Assembly (NCBI RefSeq): GCF_008520305.1 | Contig: NZ_ML703297.1 | Coordinates: 1-64,000 of the forward strand | From: Mesorhizobium sp. SARCC-RB16n | GTDB lineage: Bacteria > Pseudomonadota > Alphaproteobacteria > Rhizobiales > Rhizobiaceae | Reading direction: 5' to 3' | Length of the DNA stretch: 64,000 nucleotides | Shown here: positions 26,550-33,911 of the stretch, in pieces | Layout: each line of letters begins with the position of its first letter | Numbering within the stretch: position 1 is the stretch's first letter | Program-made: the position numbers and the translations under genes | The notes under the pieces: generated by a model | Databases searched by the model: none | Told to the model about the DNA's origin: nothing | Seen by the model: the letters and a program-made list of their open reading frames with translations, nothing else

Positions 26550-26839
26550 GGCGAATAGCTCCTCGCGCCCCAAAAGCCTGAGTTTGCGACCGCGCCCCGC
26601 TTCGACAGCCGGCGTTCGACTATGTGGAAGATGTAAGGGTCGCGCTGGCACAGATAGGCGCTCACCAGATGCGTCACGCCGAAGAGGGACAGGCCGAGCG
26701 TGAAGCTGCTGGTCGCTATGAATCCGATGACGGCACCCATGCCGTTAATCGCGAACACCTCGTAACGAACGCCCCATTTCATTGGGGGGCGCGTCAAAGG
26801 AAGGCTTACGGGCTCGACATAGACCTCTTCGTCGTCCAT
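26546..26839 (-). CDS. virB3: T4SS membrane protein VirB3
   Basis: 97 residues from ATG 26839, preceded by GGAGG at good spacing; longer open frame upstream overlaps virB2 and is rejected. The sequence VEPVSLPLTRPPMKWGVRYEVFAINGMGAVIGF is the standard VirB3 start, followed by two membrane helices (about residues 33-65). The end FHIVERRLSKRG is also conserved. It lies 4 bp after virB2 and overlaps virB4 by 4 bp. Confidence 0.92.
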   Translation of the reverse strand: MDDEEVYVEPVSLPLTRPPMKWGVRYEVFAINGMGAVIGFIATSSFTLGLSLFGVTHLVSAYLCQRDPYIFHIVERRLSKRGAVANSGFWGARSYSP

Positions 26840-26843
26840 CCGC

Positions 26844-27158
26844 TCACGCGCCTCCAGCGGTAGACCTGATGGAATCGACCAGAGCTGCAGCGCCAAAGAC
26901 GAGAGCGATGCCGATGATGATGGAAAGGGCCATCATCCACACCAGTCTGCCGGTCATGGCAAGAAAGCCGAGAAAGCAAACTGCTATGATCCCAAAAGAT
27001 CGAGCAATGCTGCCCTGCAGCACACCGACGAACCATTCCAGCACGCCCTCGACCGGGGCTGCCGACTGCGCGTATGCGCTCGCCGGCGCCAGCGACACGC
27101 CGATCGCCGCAGCGGCAATAAACTGCAGGGCGAATTTGCCTGCCTTTTTATAATCCAT
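26844..27158 (-). CDS. virB2: T4SS major pilin VirB2
   Basis: 104 residues with a long signal peptide (cleavage probably after PASAYA, residue 30). The mature pilin has two hydrophobic helices separated by a short polar loop (WFVGVLQGSIARSFGIIAVCFLGFLAMTG / RLVWMMALSIIIGIALVFGAAALVD). This is the TrbC/VirB2 pattern. It forms the conjugative pilus shaft. It lies 17 bp after virB1 in the operon. Confidence 0.92.
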   Translation of the reverse strand: MDYKKAGKFALQFIAAAAIGVSLAPASAYAQSAAPVEGVLEWFVGVLQGSIARSFGIIAVCFLGFLAMTGRLVWMMALSIIIGIALVFGAAALVDSIRSTAGGA

Positions 27159-27175
27159 CGTCCTTTTACTCCTTT

Positions 27176-27850
27176 TCAGTTGCCAAAATCGATGACGTGA
27201 CCATCTTGCCAGGCGGCGCCACCGACCGTGGCGGTCGCGGCTGCGTGATCGTCAACATCGTTGGGAATGGCGCCCTTGATCAGCTTGCCGAGCTTCCAGC
27301 GATTGAGCACTTTCACCACGTATTTCGTGGTCTCGTCGTTCACGGGAATGCCGTTGGCTTTGTAGACGTTCTGCTCACCTGCGTTGTAGGCGGCCAACAT
27401 CAACAGCGGATCATGGAACTCGTCATAAAGCGCTTTCAGATACCGGACGCCCGCGCGGATGTTGGCTTTCTCGTCGCATCTGTCAGCCACACCAAGACGA
27501 GACGCTGTGGCCGGCATGAGCTGCATGATGCCGAGAGCGCCCGCGCGAGACGGCCTTTGATTGCCGCCCATATCGCTTTCTGCCCAGGCAACCGCCTCGG
27601 TTAGATCGGGATTGAAGCCTTCTTCTTCGGCGGTCTTTCGCACCAAGGCCGCGGCGCGCCGGCGGTCCGTCGGCGCACACCCGCCGCTGATCGCCGAACC
27701 GTGATCGTCGTCCGAAACGGTCGAAAGCGCCGTGCGGGCCGGCGGTGGAAATACCGCCGCAATGCGCTTCGAGGGCGTGTTCTGCGCGTGTGCGCCGAAT
27801 GATGCCATGACGCTACACAGCGAAACCGCAAGGGCGATCCGGTTTTTCAT
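27176..27850 (-). CDS. virB1: T4SS lytic transglycosylase VirB1
   Basis: 224 residues with signal peptide MKNRIALAVSLCSVMASFGAHA. The SLT domain (about 65-170) shows EEEGFNPDLTEAVAWAESDMGG with the catalytic Glu, RAGALGIMQLMPATASRLGV, NIRAGVRYLKALYDEF and MLAAYNAGEQNV. It opens the peptidoglycan for T4SS assembly. First gene of the leftward virB operon; its start is 12 bp from the 18-bp motif in the divergent promoter. Confidence 0.93.
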   Translation of the reverse strand: MKNRIALAVSLCSVMASFGAHAQNTPSKRIAAVFPPPARTALSTVSDDDHGSAISGGCAPTDRRRAAALVRKTAEEEGFNPDLTEAVAWAESDMGGNQRPSRAGALGIMQLMPATASRLGVADRCDEKANIRAGVRYLKALYDEFHDPLLMLAAYNAGEQNVYKANGIPVNDETTKYVVKVLNRWKLGKLIKGAIPNDVDDHAAATATVGGAAWQDGHVIDFGN

Positions 27851-27862
27851 TGCGTTACCGAA

Positions 27863-27908
27863 ATTGACACTTTACTATGGGTACAGGGTCCCAAAGTAAA
27901 GTGTCAAT
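27863..27908. promoter_or_regulatory. Inverted 18-bp operator in the virB1 divergent promoter
   Basis: ATTGACACTTTACTATGG (27863-27880) and the inverted copy CCAAAGTAAAGTGTCAAT (27891-27908) match at 17 of 18 positions with a 10-bp spacer. Each arm lies at the same orientation relative to its gene (virB1 leftwards, the 206-residue protein rightwards). A third copy (16 of 18) precedes the gene at 8940. It probably binds a dimeric or cooperative regulator controlling conjugation, and the arms may overlap the core promoters. Confidence 0.65.
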
Positions 27909-27938
27909 ACGAGAAGCGTTATCGAGGCTATTTTTCCG

Positions 27939-28559
27939 ATGAAACAGATGCCCTTCGTTGCGGCTTTGTTGCTGCAAAGCACCGTTTTATGCGCAGCCGA
28001 CCTGGGCACGAACGAGCCGCATCCGTTCGAGCAGCCCTCGACCGCGTACCTGCAGAAGTTCGCAAAGCCTGGCGAAAAGATTTTCGTGTACGAGCGCTAC
28101 GATGGCCACGGGGGCCTTTATCAGCGCGAGGTGACGCAGCTGACAGAGCCGGTGCAAATCAAGTCCGCGACGGAACGCGTCATCAACGGCGTCACCTACA
28201 GGCTGCGAGGCCTCGCGGCCTGCCCGAAGCCGAAGATTACCTATAAAACCGAGGAGTGGGATTGTACGAAGGCCGTGCAGGACTACGAGGACGCTGTTTA
28301 TAACACCCGCGCATCCGTCGTGTTGTGCAAGACGCTGGTCCTGAAAAGCCAATCTGGCGTACCGGACGCGGTTTCGTGCTTTGCGCTCGTCGGGGCTGGC
28401 AATGCCAACGACCCCTATTCGGTCGCATATGACGACGATTCCATTGTCTTCTTCGAGATGGCTGCGATCGGCCGCAACACGGAAGGCAAGTCTCTGCGAC
28501 CGGATCTCGAACATGCCTCCGATCTCGGCAAACAGTTCCAGACCGATGAAGCGAACTAG
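27939..28559 (+). CDS. Secreted hypothetical protein, virB-divergent
   Basis: 206 residues with a short signal peptide (MKQMPFVAALLLQSTVLCAAD). The mature part includes EKIFVYERYDGHGGLYQREVTQ and two Cys pairs (LAACPKPKITYKTEEWDC, VLCKTLV...SCFAL). I do not recognise a family. It is transcribed divergently from virB1 from the shared operator region and overlaps the next gene by 14 bp, so it probably belongs to the conjugation regulon as a periplasmic accessory protein (inference). Confidence 0.7.
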   Translation: MKQMPFVAALLLQSTVLCAADLGTNEPHPFEQPSTAYLQKFAKPGEKIFVYERYDGHGGLYQREVTQLTEPVQIKSATERVINGVTYRLRGLAACPKPKITYKTEEWDCTKAVQDYEDAVYNTRASVVLCKTLVLKSQSGVPDAVSCFALVGAGNANDPYSVAYDDDSIVFFEMAAIGRNTEGKSLRPDLEHASDLGKQFQTDEAN

Positions 28560-29097
28560 CCTCGCCGCGCTGTTCGCACTCGCGACCGCTCACGCTGTGA
28601 GCGCCCAAGGCACCACGCCACTGAGCGCGACAGCCACTCCCGTACTCGTGTCGAAAAGCGCCGAACTGTTGACCGGAGATACGTGGGGCGACCGTGGCAA
28701 GCTCTACCGGCTTTATGGCGTCCAATCGTGCTTGCGGGGCACGACCGCCCTGAATGCGAATGGTAGAGAACTCGATTGCGGCAACATCTCGCTCGCCCAC
28801 CTGGCCGCCTTGTTTTCGACAGCGGCCGTGACTTGCCAGCCTATCGCCATGGCGCTGGACAACGCGACGTTTGTCGTCTGTGGAGCGAAACTCGACGGCA
28901 ACACGATCGACGTGGGGACCGCCCTCATCGCGGCCGGCTACGCGTTCGCCGCAACCGACGCGAAAGGCAACGCCGTCAGTGCTAACTATCTGGTGGCCGA
29001 GCTTAACGCGAAAATGAAAGCAGATGGCCTTTGGGCGACCAAGTTTCAACATCCAATTGAACTTTTGCTGAAACGGCCGAGGGAGCGCAAGCAATGA
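28546..29097 (+). CDS. Secreted staphylococcal-nuclease-like protein (degenerate)
   Basis: 183 residues from ATG 28546, with signal peptide MKRTSLAALFALATAHAVSA. The mature part follows the SNase/thermonuclease-like pattern: GKLYRLYGVQ, a helix with HLAALFSTAAVTC, FVVCGAKLDGNTIDVGTALIAAGYAFA, and YLVAELNAKMKADGLWATKF. The usual acidic residues of the RLxGIDxPE motif are replaced (RLYGVQSCLR), so catalysis is doubtful. SNase-like secreted proteins are found in some conjugative modules. It overlaps both neighbours and was probably co-transcribed with them. Confidence 0.7.
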   Translation: MKRTSLAALFALATAHAVSAQGTTPLSATATPVLVSKSAELLTGDTWGDRGKLYRLYGVQSCLRGTTALNANGRELDCGNISLAHLAALFSTAAVTCQPIAMALDNATFVVCGAKLDGNTIDVGTALIAAGYAFAATDAKGNAVSANYLVAELNAKMKADGLWATKFQHPIELLLKRPRERKQ

Positions 29098-29258
29098 ATC
29101 ACGAAGAGGAATCGAACCGCTACTATTACCCAGTCGAGGGCCGCACGGACGGGGCTATACCGGGCGCGCTTGCATTCATTGCGATCATCGCGATGCCGAC
29201 GTTGGCCTATGCCGCATGGCACGCCTTGGCATCTTGGTTTTCTGCGGTCTTTTCTTAG
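29094..29258 (+). CDS. Small single-pass membrane protein
   Basis: 54 residues, begins MNHEEESNRYYYPVEG and overlaps the previous stop as ATGA. One hydrophobic helix (about 24-43, PGALAFIAIIAMPTLAYAAW). No family recognised. The tight overlap with the SNase-like gene, the tidy reading frame and the terminal stop support it as a real gene. It is likely an inner-membrane partner of the two secreted proteins upstream. Confidence 0.6.
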   Translation: MNHEEESNRYYYPVEGRTDGAIPGALAFIAIIAMPTLAYAAWHALASWFSAVFS

Positions 29259-29599
29259 ATGGGCAAATCGACGAAAGATCGCAGCAGCTCCTGCAGGTCA
29301 TCCCAATCCACGTCGCACCAACCGTTGTTCATGAGCCGCTCGAAATATTCGGCTTTCATTTTCAGCTCGCAAACATCGGCAACCGGCGCCATCGCTGCCT
29401 GCCGTCGCACAACCGCCTCGTCCGCCATCACGGCGTCAAGCTGCGGCCCGATCAGCGCCGCCTCGGCATCTTCGGCTTGCATTAACCGTTTTCCGAGACT
29501 CTCCACCTTTGCCATGGCATGACGATGCGCCGCGATCAGACTCACAACTCCGACTGCCTCTTGTGCCTCTCCGTTGCTGCACGCCAGTTCAATAGCCAT
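29255..29599 (-). CDS. Small hypothetical protein
   Basis: 114 residues from ATG 29599, which is preceded by GGAGCAGGACA; a longer frame to 29680 has no ribosome binding site. Mostly helical, Ala/Glu-rich (HRHAMAKVESLGKRLMQAEDAEAALIG), ending WDDLQELLRSFVDLPI. No domain recognised. It converges on the virB-divergent operon (4-bp overlap of stops) and is divergent from the membrane protein at 29732. Confidence 0.6.
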   Translation of the reverse strand: MAIELACSNGEAQEAVGVVSLIAAHRHAMAKVESLGKRLMQAEDAEAALIGPQLDAVMADEAVVRRQAAMAPVADVCELKMKAEYFERLMNNGWCDVDWDDLQELLRSFVDLPI

Positions 29600-29731
29600 T
29601 GTCCTGCTCCGAGTGATTCGCGGCCCGCCCCTCGCCCGTTGCACAAGGTCGAGAAATAAGTTGATTAGGGACGATGGCACGATAGGATACGAAGACTAGC
29701 GAAACGAAGCGAAACCAGAGCCTGCAAGTAC

Positions 29732-31321
29732 TTGTTTAGGAACGCCAAGTTATTTCTCCCGCCACCGAGAGACGGGAGTGATTTCAAAGAGCTATTCAAA
29801 CGACTAGCCGCGGCGGGTGCGGGTCGGCCATTGGACAAAGATGGATTTCCGGCAGGCCCATGGACGCCCGAGCTTCTCGCAGAGGCGATTTCACAGATTG
29901 ATTCCAACCGGACTGGGGTCGATCTGCGAACGGTCCAGCTTTGGTTTCAAGAGAACGACAAGGGAATTAGCGCTGCGAACATCCGTTGGCTGGCGAGGGT
30001 TTTTGGGTGCGATGATCCGGTGGCTACCAGCGAATGGCAGATGGAGCTAAGTGCGGCGCAATCGCGGTTAGCGGCCAAGAGACGAGAATGGAAGAGAGCC
30101 GGAAGCGACGTTGCGCTGGCGATTCCAGATTGGGCACGGAACACGACCTTCGATGACGAGTCAGAATCCCTGGCAAAGCTGGCACGGAATACTGACGCCA
30201 GGGGGCCGAGGCGGCGTTTTAGTTTGGCGAGGAGATCGGAAGCGCTTTTTAGCCGCGGATCTCCTTTGAATTTACCGGCGTCGGTGTTTGCGGGTGCCGC
30301 CGCTCTTGGGTTTTTATCGTATATCACGGGGATTCACGACGCTACTTACGTCCGGGCGGATGGCCTCGTGAAGCAGGTTGGGTTTCTTTGGGCGCCGAAT
30401 TGGACATTCCTGTTCATGGTGCTTTTGCCACTGTTTTTTGTGTTCGTGACAGAGCTAGTTGTCTTTTGGAAAACTCAGGGGCGCTTAAAGCTTGTAACGG
30501 AGGGCGACCGGATCGGAAACGACGATGCTTGGGCGCACAATGTAGAAGCTTCTTCGTATTCATATTGGTCCGTTTTTCTGATTTGCGTGGTGTTCGCCGG
30601 GCTCTTTCAGTGGATCGGCGTATGTTTGATTCCGTTGATGGAAGGCGCTGGCAATTATGCGACGGATTGGGGCAAGTTAGCGATTGTGCGCCCTGAGGTC
30701 ATATCCGTGCCGGAAGAGGTCGTATTCACGGGGCTCGCTTACCTCTATATGTGCCTGTGCTTCTATCTGTTCTTTGTGGGTCTCATTTTGCTTTACACGG
30801 TCATCCATGATCTTTGGATAATTCGTGAGGCATCGAAGAGCCGACCGGAGGTGAGTTATCAACATAAGGTCAATGAAGCCGGTCTCAGGGTGATGCGTGG
30901 CATTTTTCGATGTACTGTTTTGGGGGTTCTGATCGCCATATGCATGAAGGCTCAAAGCTCTTACCTGACGTCGCGTGGAGAAAATATTGCGGCTTGGTTA
31001 GTCGGCGACATGTATTCAGCCTTATATGGGGGCAATGATGTGAGAGACGGGATCGCCTATAGAATGCCGACGCAGTACAGCAGCCTTCTTATCGTTATTT
31101 CGACCTGTGTTGTTTTTGTGTATGGCTGGATCCGTTTGGGTGTCGGAACTCGGTTTCAGGTGGCTTTGTGGAAGATGTTGGCGGTCGTGGCGTTACTCGT
31201 TGCTGGCTACTTGCTAATCGATGCATTTGCTGGCTTTTCAATCCTTCTGGGCGTGGGAGTGCTGCTCGCGATATACGGCCTAATTGATCCCGGATTCGGG
31301 AAAGGCGAGCGAGAGAGTTAG
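29732..31321 (+). CDS. HTH-like domain fused to a multi-spanning membrane protein
   Basis: 529 residues from a TTG; no better start is visible and the start is uncertain. The N-terminal 100 residues are soluble and HTH-like (WTPELLAEAISQ, VDLRTVQLWFQEN, GISAANIRWLARVFGCDD). A basic linker (about 150-175, GPRRRFSLARRSEALF) leads to seven or eight membrane segments (about 181-200, 223-247, 278-302, 333-358, 391-406, 450-468, 480-518). Cytosolic DNA-binding-like head plus membrane body suggests a membrane-bound regulator or sensor. I do not recognise the family. The hydrolase gene follows 12 bp downstream, so the pair forms an operon. Confidence 0.7.
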   Translation: MFRNAKLFLPPPRDGSDFKELFKRLAAAGAGRPLDKDGFPAGPWTPELLAEAISQIDSNRTGVDLRTVQLWFQENDKGISAANIRWLARVFGCDDPVATSEWQMELSAAQSRLAAKRREWKRAGSDVALAIPDWARNTTFDDESESLAKLARNTDARGPRRRFSLARRSEALFSRGSPLNLPASVFAGAAALGFLSYITGIHDATYVRADGLVKQVGFLWAPNWTFLFMVLLPLFFVFVTELVVFWKTQGRLKLVTEGDRIGNDDAWAHNVEASSYSYWSVFLICVVFAGLFQWIGVCLIPLMEGAGNYATDWGKLAIVRPEVISVPEEVVFTGLAYLYMCLCFYLFFVGLILLYTVIHDLWIIREASKSRPEVSYQHKVNEAGLRVMRGIFRCTVLGVLIAICMKAQSSYLTSRGENIAAWLVGDMYSALYGGNDVRDGIAYRMPTQYSSLLIVISTCVVFVYGWIRLGVGTRFQVALWKMLAVVALLVAGYLLIDAFAGFSILLGVGVLLAIYGLIDPGFGKGERES

Positions 31322-31333
31322 GAAACAATCAGA

Positions 31334-32371
31334 ATGTATCATAGTTGGCTTGATCGTTGGGATGAGCGGCGGGCGCGGCGCGGCGAGGAAGGGAAAAAGA
31401 CAACGCATCTCATCCTTGACGCGGACCGCGCCTTTCCGGGAGCGAGGAAGATTGCGAGCATCGAGGAGTTTTGTGCGCTTGCGGACCAGGCCGTCGCTGA
31501 TCCAGCCTTTTTCGAGGAGCCGAGTGAGAGCGATCAGGGTTTTGAAAGGAGGGATGGGTGGCTAAAATTTCCATCGGACATTGCGACTGATATTGCAGCG
31601 AACAATGTCGTGTGGGCGAAAATCACGGAAAGCGGGTCCTTCGACCAGGCAATGGTGATCTTTCACCATTGGAATGCAGGCGCGCGGAACCGTCAGATTG
31701 CCAAATTTTTCTCGCGGCGTGGTATCACGGTAGTCGAGATCGCTATGCCTTATCACTTCGAGCGCAGCCGCCCCGGCTCCGTCCACGCCGATTATATGCT
31801 TAGCCCCAATCTCGGGCGAACGATCCAGTCTATAAGGCAGGGAGTACTGGATGGGCGAAAGCTCATACGTTGGTTGAGGAGCGAAGGCTATAGAGAGATT
31901 TCGGTTCTTGGTATGAGCTTGGGTTCCTGGGTCGCGGGGTTGATTGCCGCGCGCGACAATGCCGTCTCAAAAGCCTCGCTGTTCCTGACGGCGGGGAGTC
32001 TGGCGGACATGGTCTGGACGGGCCGCGCGACACGATCGATACGCGATAGCCTTGAGGCTGAGATTGAGCTGACCGATCTCAGAAGGGCCTGGGGTCCGCT
32101 TAACCTGGAGAATTATGCACATTGTCTGGCACGGCCTGATCTCGATCTTCACGTTGTGTTGGCCAAGAGAGACAAAGTGGTGCTGCCGGCACTGTCAGAG
32201 AGGTTCATGCAGAGGCTCAAGGACGCCGGAGCCAGACCGACTGTTTTGGAGTTGAACTGTGGTCACTATTCGCTGGCCGTGCCGCCTTACATCTTGTTGG
32301 CCGGTTTGAGCTTGAAACGGTTTCTGTCGTGTGCGGACAACTCTCCCTTGGATTGGCGGCGGAAGCGGTAG
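31334..32371 (+). CDS. Alpha/beta hydrolase (ABHD18-like)
   Basis: 345 residues; TTAGGAAACAATCAGA precedes the ATG. The core alpha/beta fold begins near residue 104 (DQAMVIFHHWNAG). The nucleophile is Ser195 in VLGMSLGSWVAG, the acid probably Asp280 (LAKRDKVVLP) and the His is H311 (ELNCGHYSL). The segment VEIAMPYHFERSRPG resembles the ABHD18 group. There is no signal peptide. The substrate is unknown. Operon with the HTH/membrane protein suggests joint function, perhaps in plasmid or envelope regulation or defence; this is inference. Confidence 0.8.
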   Translation: MYHSWLDRWDERRARRGEEGKKTTHLILDADRAFPGARKIASIEEFCALADQAVADPAFFEEPSESDQGFERRDGWLKFPSDIATDIAANNVVWAKITESGSFDQAMVIFHHWNAGARNRQIAKFFSRRGITVVEIAMPYHFERSRPGSVHADYMLSPNLGRTIQSIRQGVLDGRKLIRWLRSEGYREISVLGMSLGSWVAGLIAARDNAVSKASLFLTAGSLADMVWTGRATRSIRDSLEAEIELTDLRRAWGPLNLENYAHCLARPDLDLHVVLAKRDKVVLPALSERFMQRLKDAGARPTVLELNCGHYSLAVPPYILLAGLSLKRFLSCADNSPLDWRRKR

Positions 32372-33010
32372 TTTCCTCGTGCGGCGCGCACTGCCTTGGC
32401 GATCGCGTTGTTTATGGCGTCGAGGTCACAGTTCGGGATGAAATTTGCGGCCGGCCCACCGGCGCATGGCCTTATGCTCTTCGTGACCGCTGTCGCGCCA
32501 TGCTTCGAGGAACTCGGCATAGCCGTGCGGGCCGCCGACGTCCTCTGGCGGCCCTGACCGGCCAGCTGCAATGCAGCGAGGATAATTGACGCCTGCCTCG
32601 CCCGGAAGGCGTTCCAGACGGAGCAGATGGCGCCAGTTGTCGCCGAAGTCGTACTCATAGAGGATCGTGATGGGCTGCTCGTCGGGATCCTAGGAAAAAA
32701 CGAAATCGACCATCCGTAACTCGGTTGCCTCGGAGATGCGATTGGCGCTGAAGCCGTCCTCGTCGAACTCCGGCGCGCCATAGATGAGGCCGCCGATGTT
32801 GAACTGGCGCAAATGGCTGTCGGTCCAACCAAAGGAGGCCTGGAGCACCTTGTGGAATTGGGCAAGGTTGAGCGCCATCGCCAGCTCGAGGGCACCGCTA
32901 ATCCTCGGTTCAATTCCGATAATGTGGGCCTCTGCGCGCACGAGTTTAGCTGTCGGGAGCGAAAGGGTCGAGCATGTGGCAAGCATGCCGCGCGTGAATG
33001 GCGTGGGCAA
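32330..33010 (-). pseudogene. Decayed plasmid pRiA4b ORF-3-like gene
   Basis: The minus strand encodes pieces of a pRiA4b ORF-3 family protein: MALNLAQFHKVLQASFGWTDSHLRQFNIGG and TELRMVDFVFS, then an in-frame TAG at about 32690-32692. The same frame continues with DPDEQPITILYEYDFGDNWRH and RCIAAGRSGPPEDVGGPHG. A frameshift near 32420 is needed to reach CDLDAINNAIAKAVRAARG. One stop plus one frameshift make it a pseudogene. Its tail overlaps the 3' end of the hydrolase gene. The family is common on rhizobial plasmids and near insertion sequences. Confidence 0.8.
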
Positions 33011-33168
33011 GGGGGCGGCAATTTCGGCGCGACGAATGTGGCGATGGATGCGACGACATTTCGCCGGTAGGAACGCCGCCGCGAAAACAACTCCGATTGT
33101 TGATCGGCCGGCCGTCCCACCTTATTCATAAGGGCGCAACGCCTCCCTCCTACGTCAGCCGAGAGAAC

Positions 33169-33539
33169 ATGAGCAGGTACAAAGACCATCGCAAGCCGCG
33201 GCGGCATCGAGATGACGACGAGCCGTTTTCTTTCCGGAAAAGTCTATCGTGCCCAGCTTCTTTCAGCGGCCACCGCCGGCGGTCGCGGCACCAGTCGACG
33301 CCCAGGTGAAGTGGTTCAACGCAAGCAAGAGGTTTGGGTTCGTCAAAGCCTCAGACGGCACAGAGGCCTATTTGCCCTTGCGCGTGTTGGAGGCGATTAG
33401 AAGCCACGGTGGCGCCGAAGGACCGCATCTCAAGGTCACGTTAGAGGAAACGAAAAAGGGACATCAGGTAGCGCAAGTACTGGAAAGTCTGGGAATACAT
33501 TTCCGAAGAGGCTTTGCGCCAATCGCCAATGTCCGGTAA
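33169..33539 (+). pseudogene. Cold-shock domain protein gene with N-terminal frameshift
   Basis: The frame from ATG 33169 encodes MSRYKDHRKPRRHRDDDEPFS, a typical basic N-terminus of rhizobial cold-shock-domain proteins, then shifts frame near 33245. The cold-shock domain continues in the next frame (33249-33539): VKWFNASKRFGFVKASDGTEAYLPLRVLEAI, with the RNP1-like KRFGFV. A 96-residue product could still start at ATG 33249 and would keep the RNA-binding domain. The last 15 residues look foreign, so the 3' end may have been replaced by insertion-sequence-like DNA, in which CCGTACATT occurs twice (33549 and 33612). Confidence 0.65.
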
Positions 33540-33687
33540 ATGACTTTTCCGTACATTGGCCGGAAATCGGGCACGTTGGGCCATATCGGTCAAAAACACC
33601 GGCAAAATGATCCGTACATTTCAGCACTGATATCGAAATGGCGACCAACGGTATGCTCTATGACCGTATAGCTGGTAGTGTTCAAAG

Positions 33688-33856
33688 GCTGGACGGGAGA
33701 GATCGGCATCTGCCGACGCCGACGGAGCAACCCCCCAAGGAAACTCTCAGGCAAAAGTGACCGCACCGCCGAACGATCTGGAGAGAGACGCCTCGAGCGT
33801 CCACCGAAGGGGAAAGCCGGCAAGTCCGGTTAAGCTCTCAGGTACCCGAGACAGAT
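33688..33856 (+). promoter_or_regulatory. Tandem glycine riboswitch
   Basis: Two successive glycine aptamers. The first (about 33690-33757) begins GGACGGGAGAGATCGGC and ends CCAAGGAAACTCTCAGGCAAAA; the second (about 33771-33856) begins GAACGATCTGGAGAGAGACGCC and ends GGTTAAGCTCTCAGGTACCC. GGAGAG with the matching CTCTCAGG in each copy, and the short linker between them, are the defining features. It lies 56 bp upstream of the dadA-like gene. Glycine riboswitches usually turn genes on when glycine is high. No strong terminator follows, so control may be at translation initiation. Confidence 0.93.
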
Positions 33857-33911
33857 TTGGGGATTCGCCGCGGGCCAGTCTCGCACCCCATTGTAGTGTT
33901 CGGAGTTCAGA

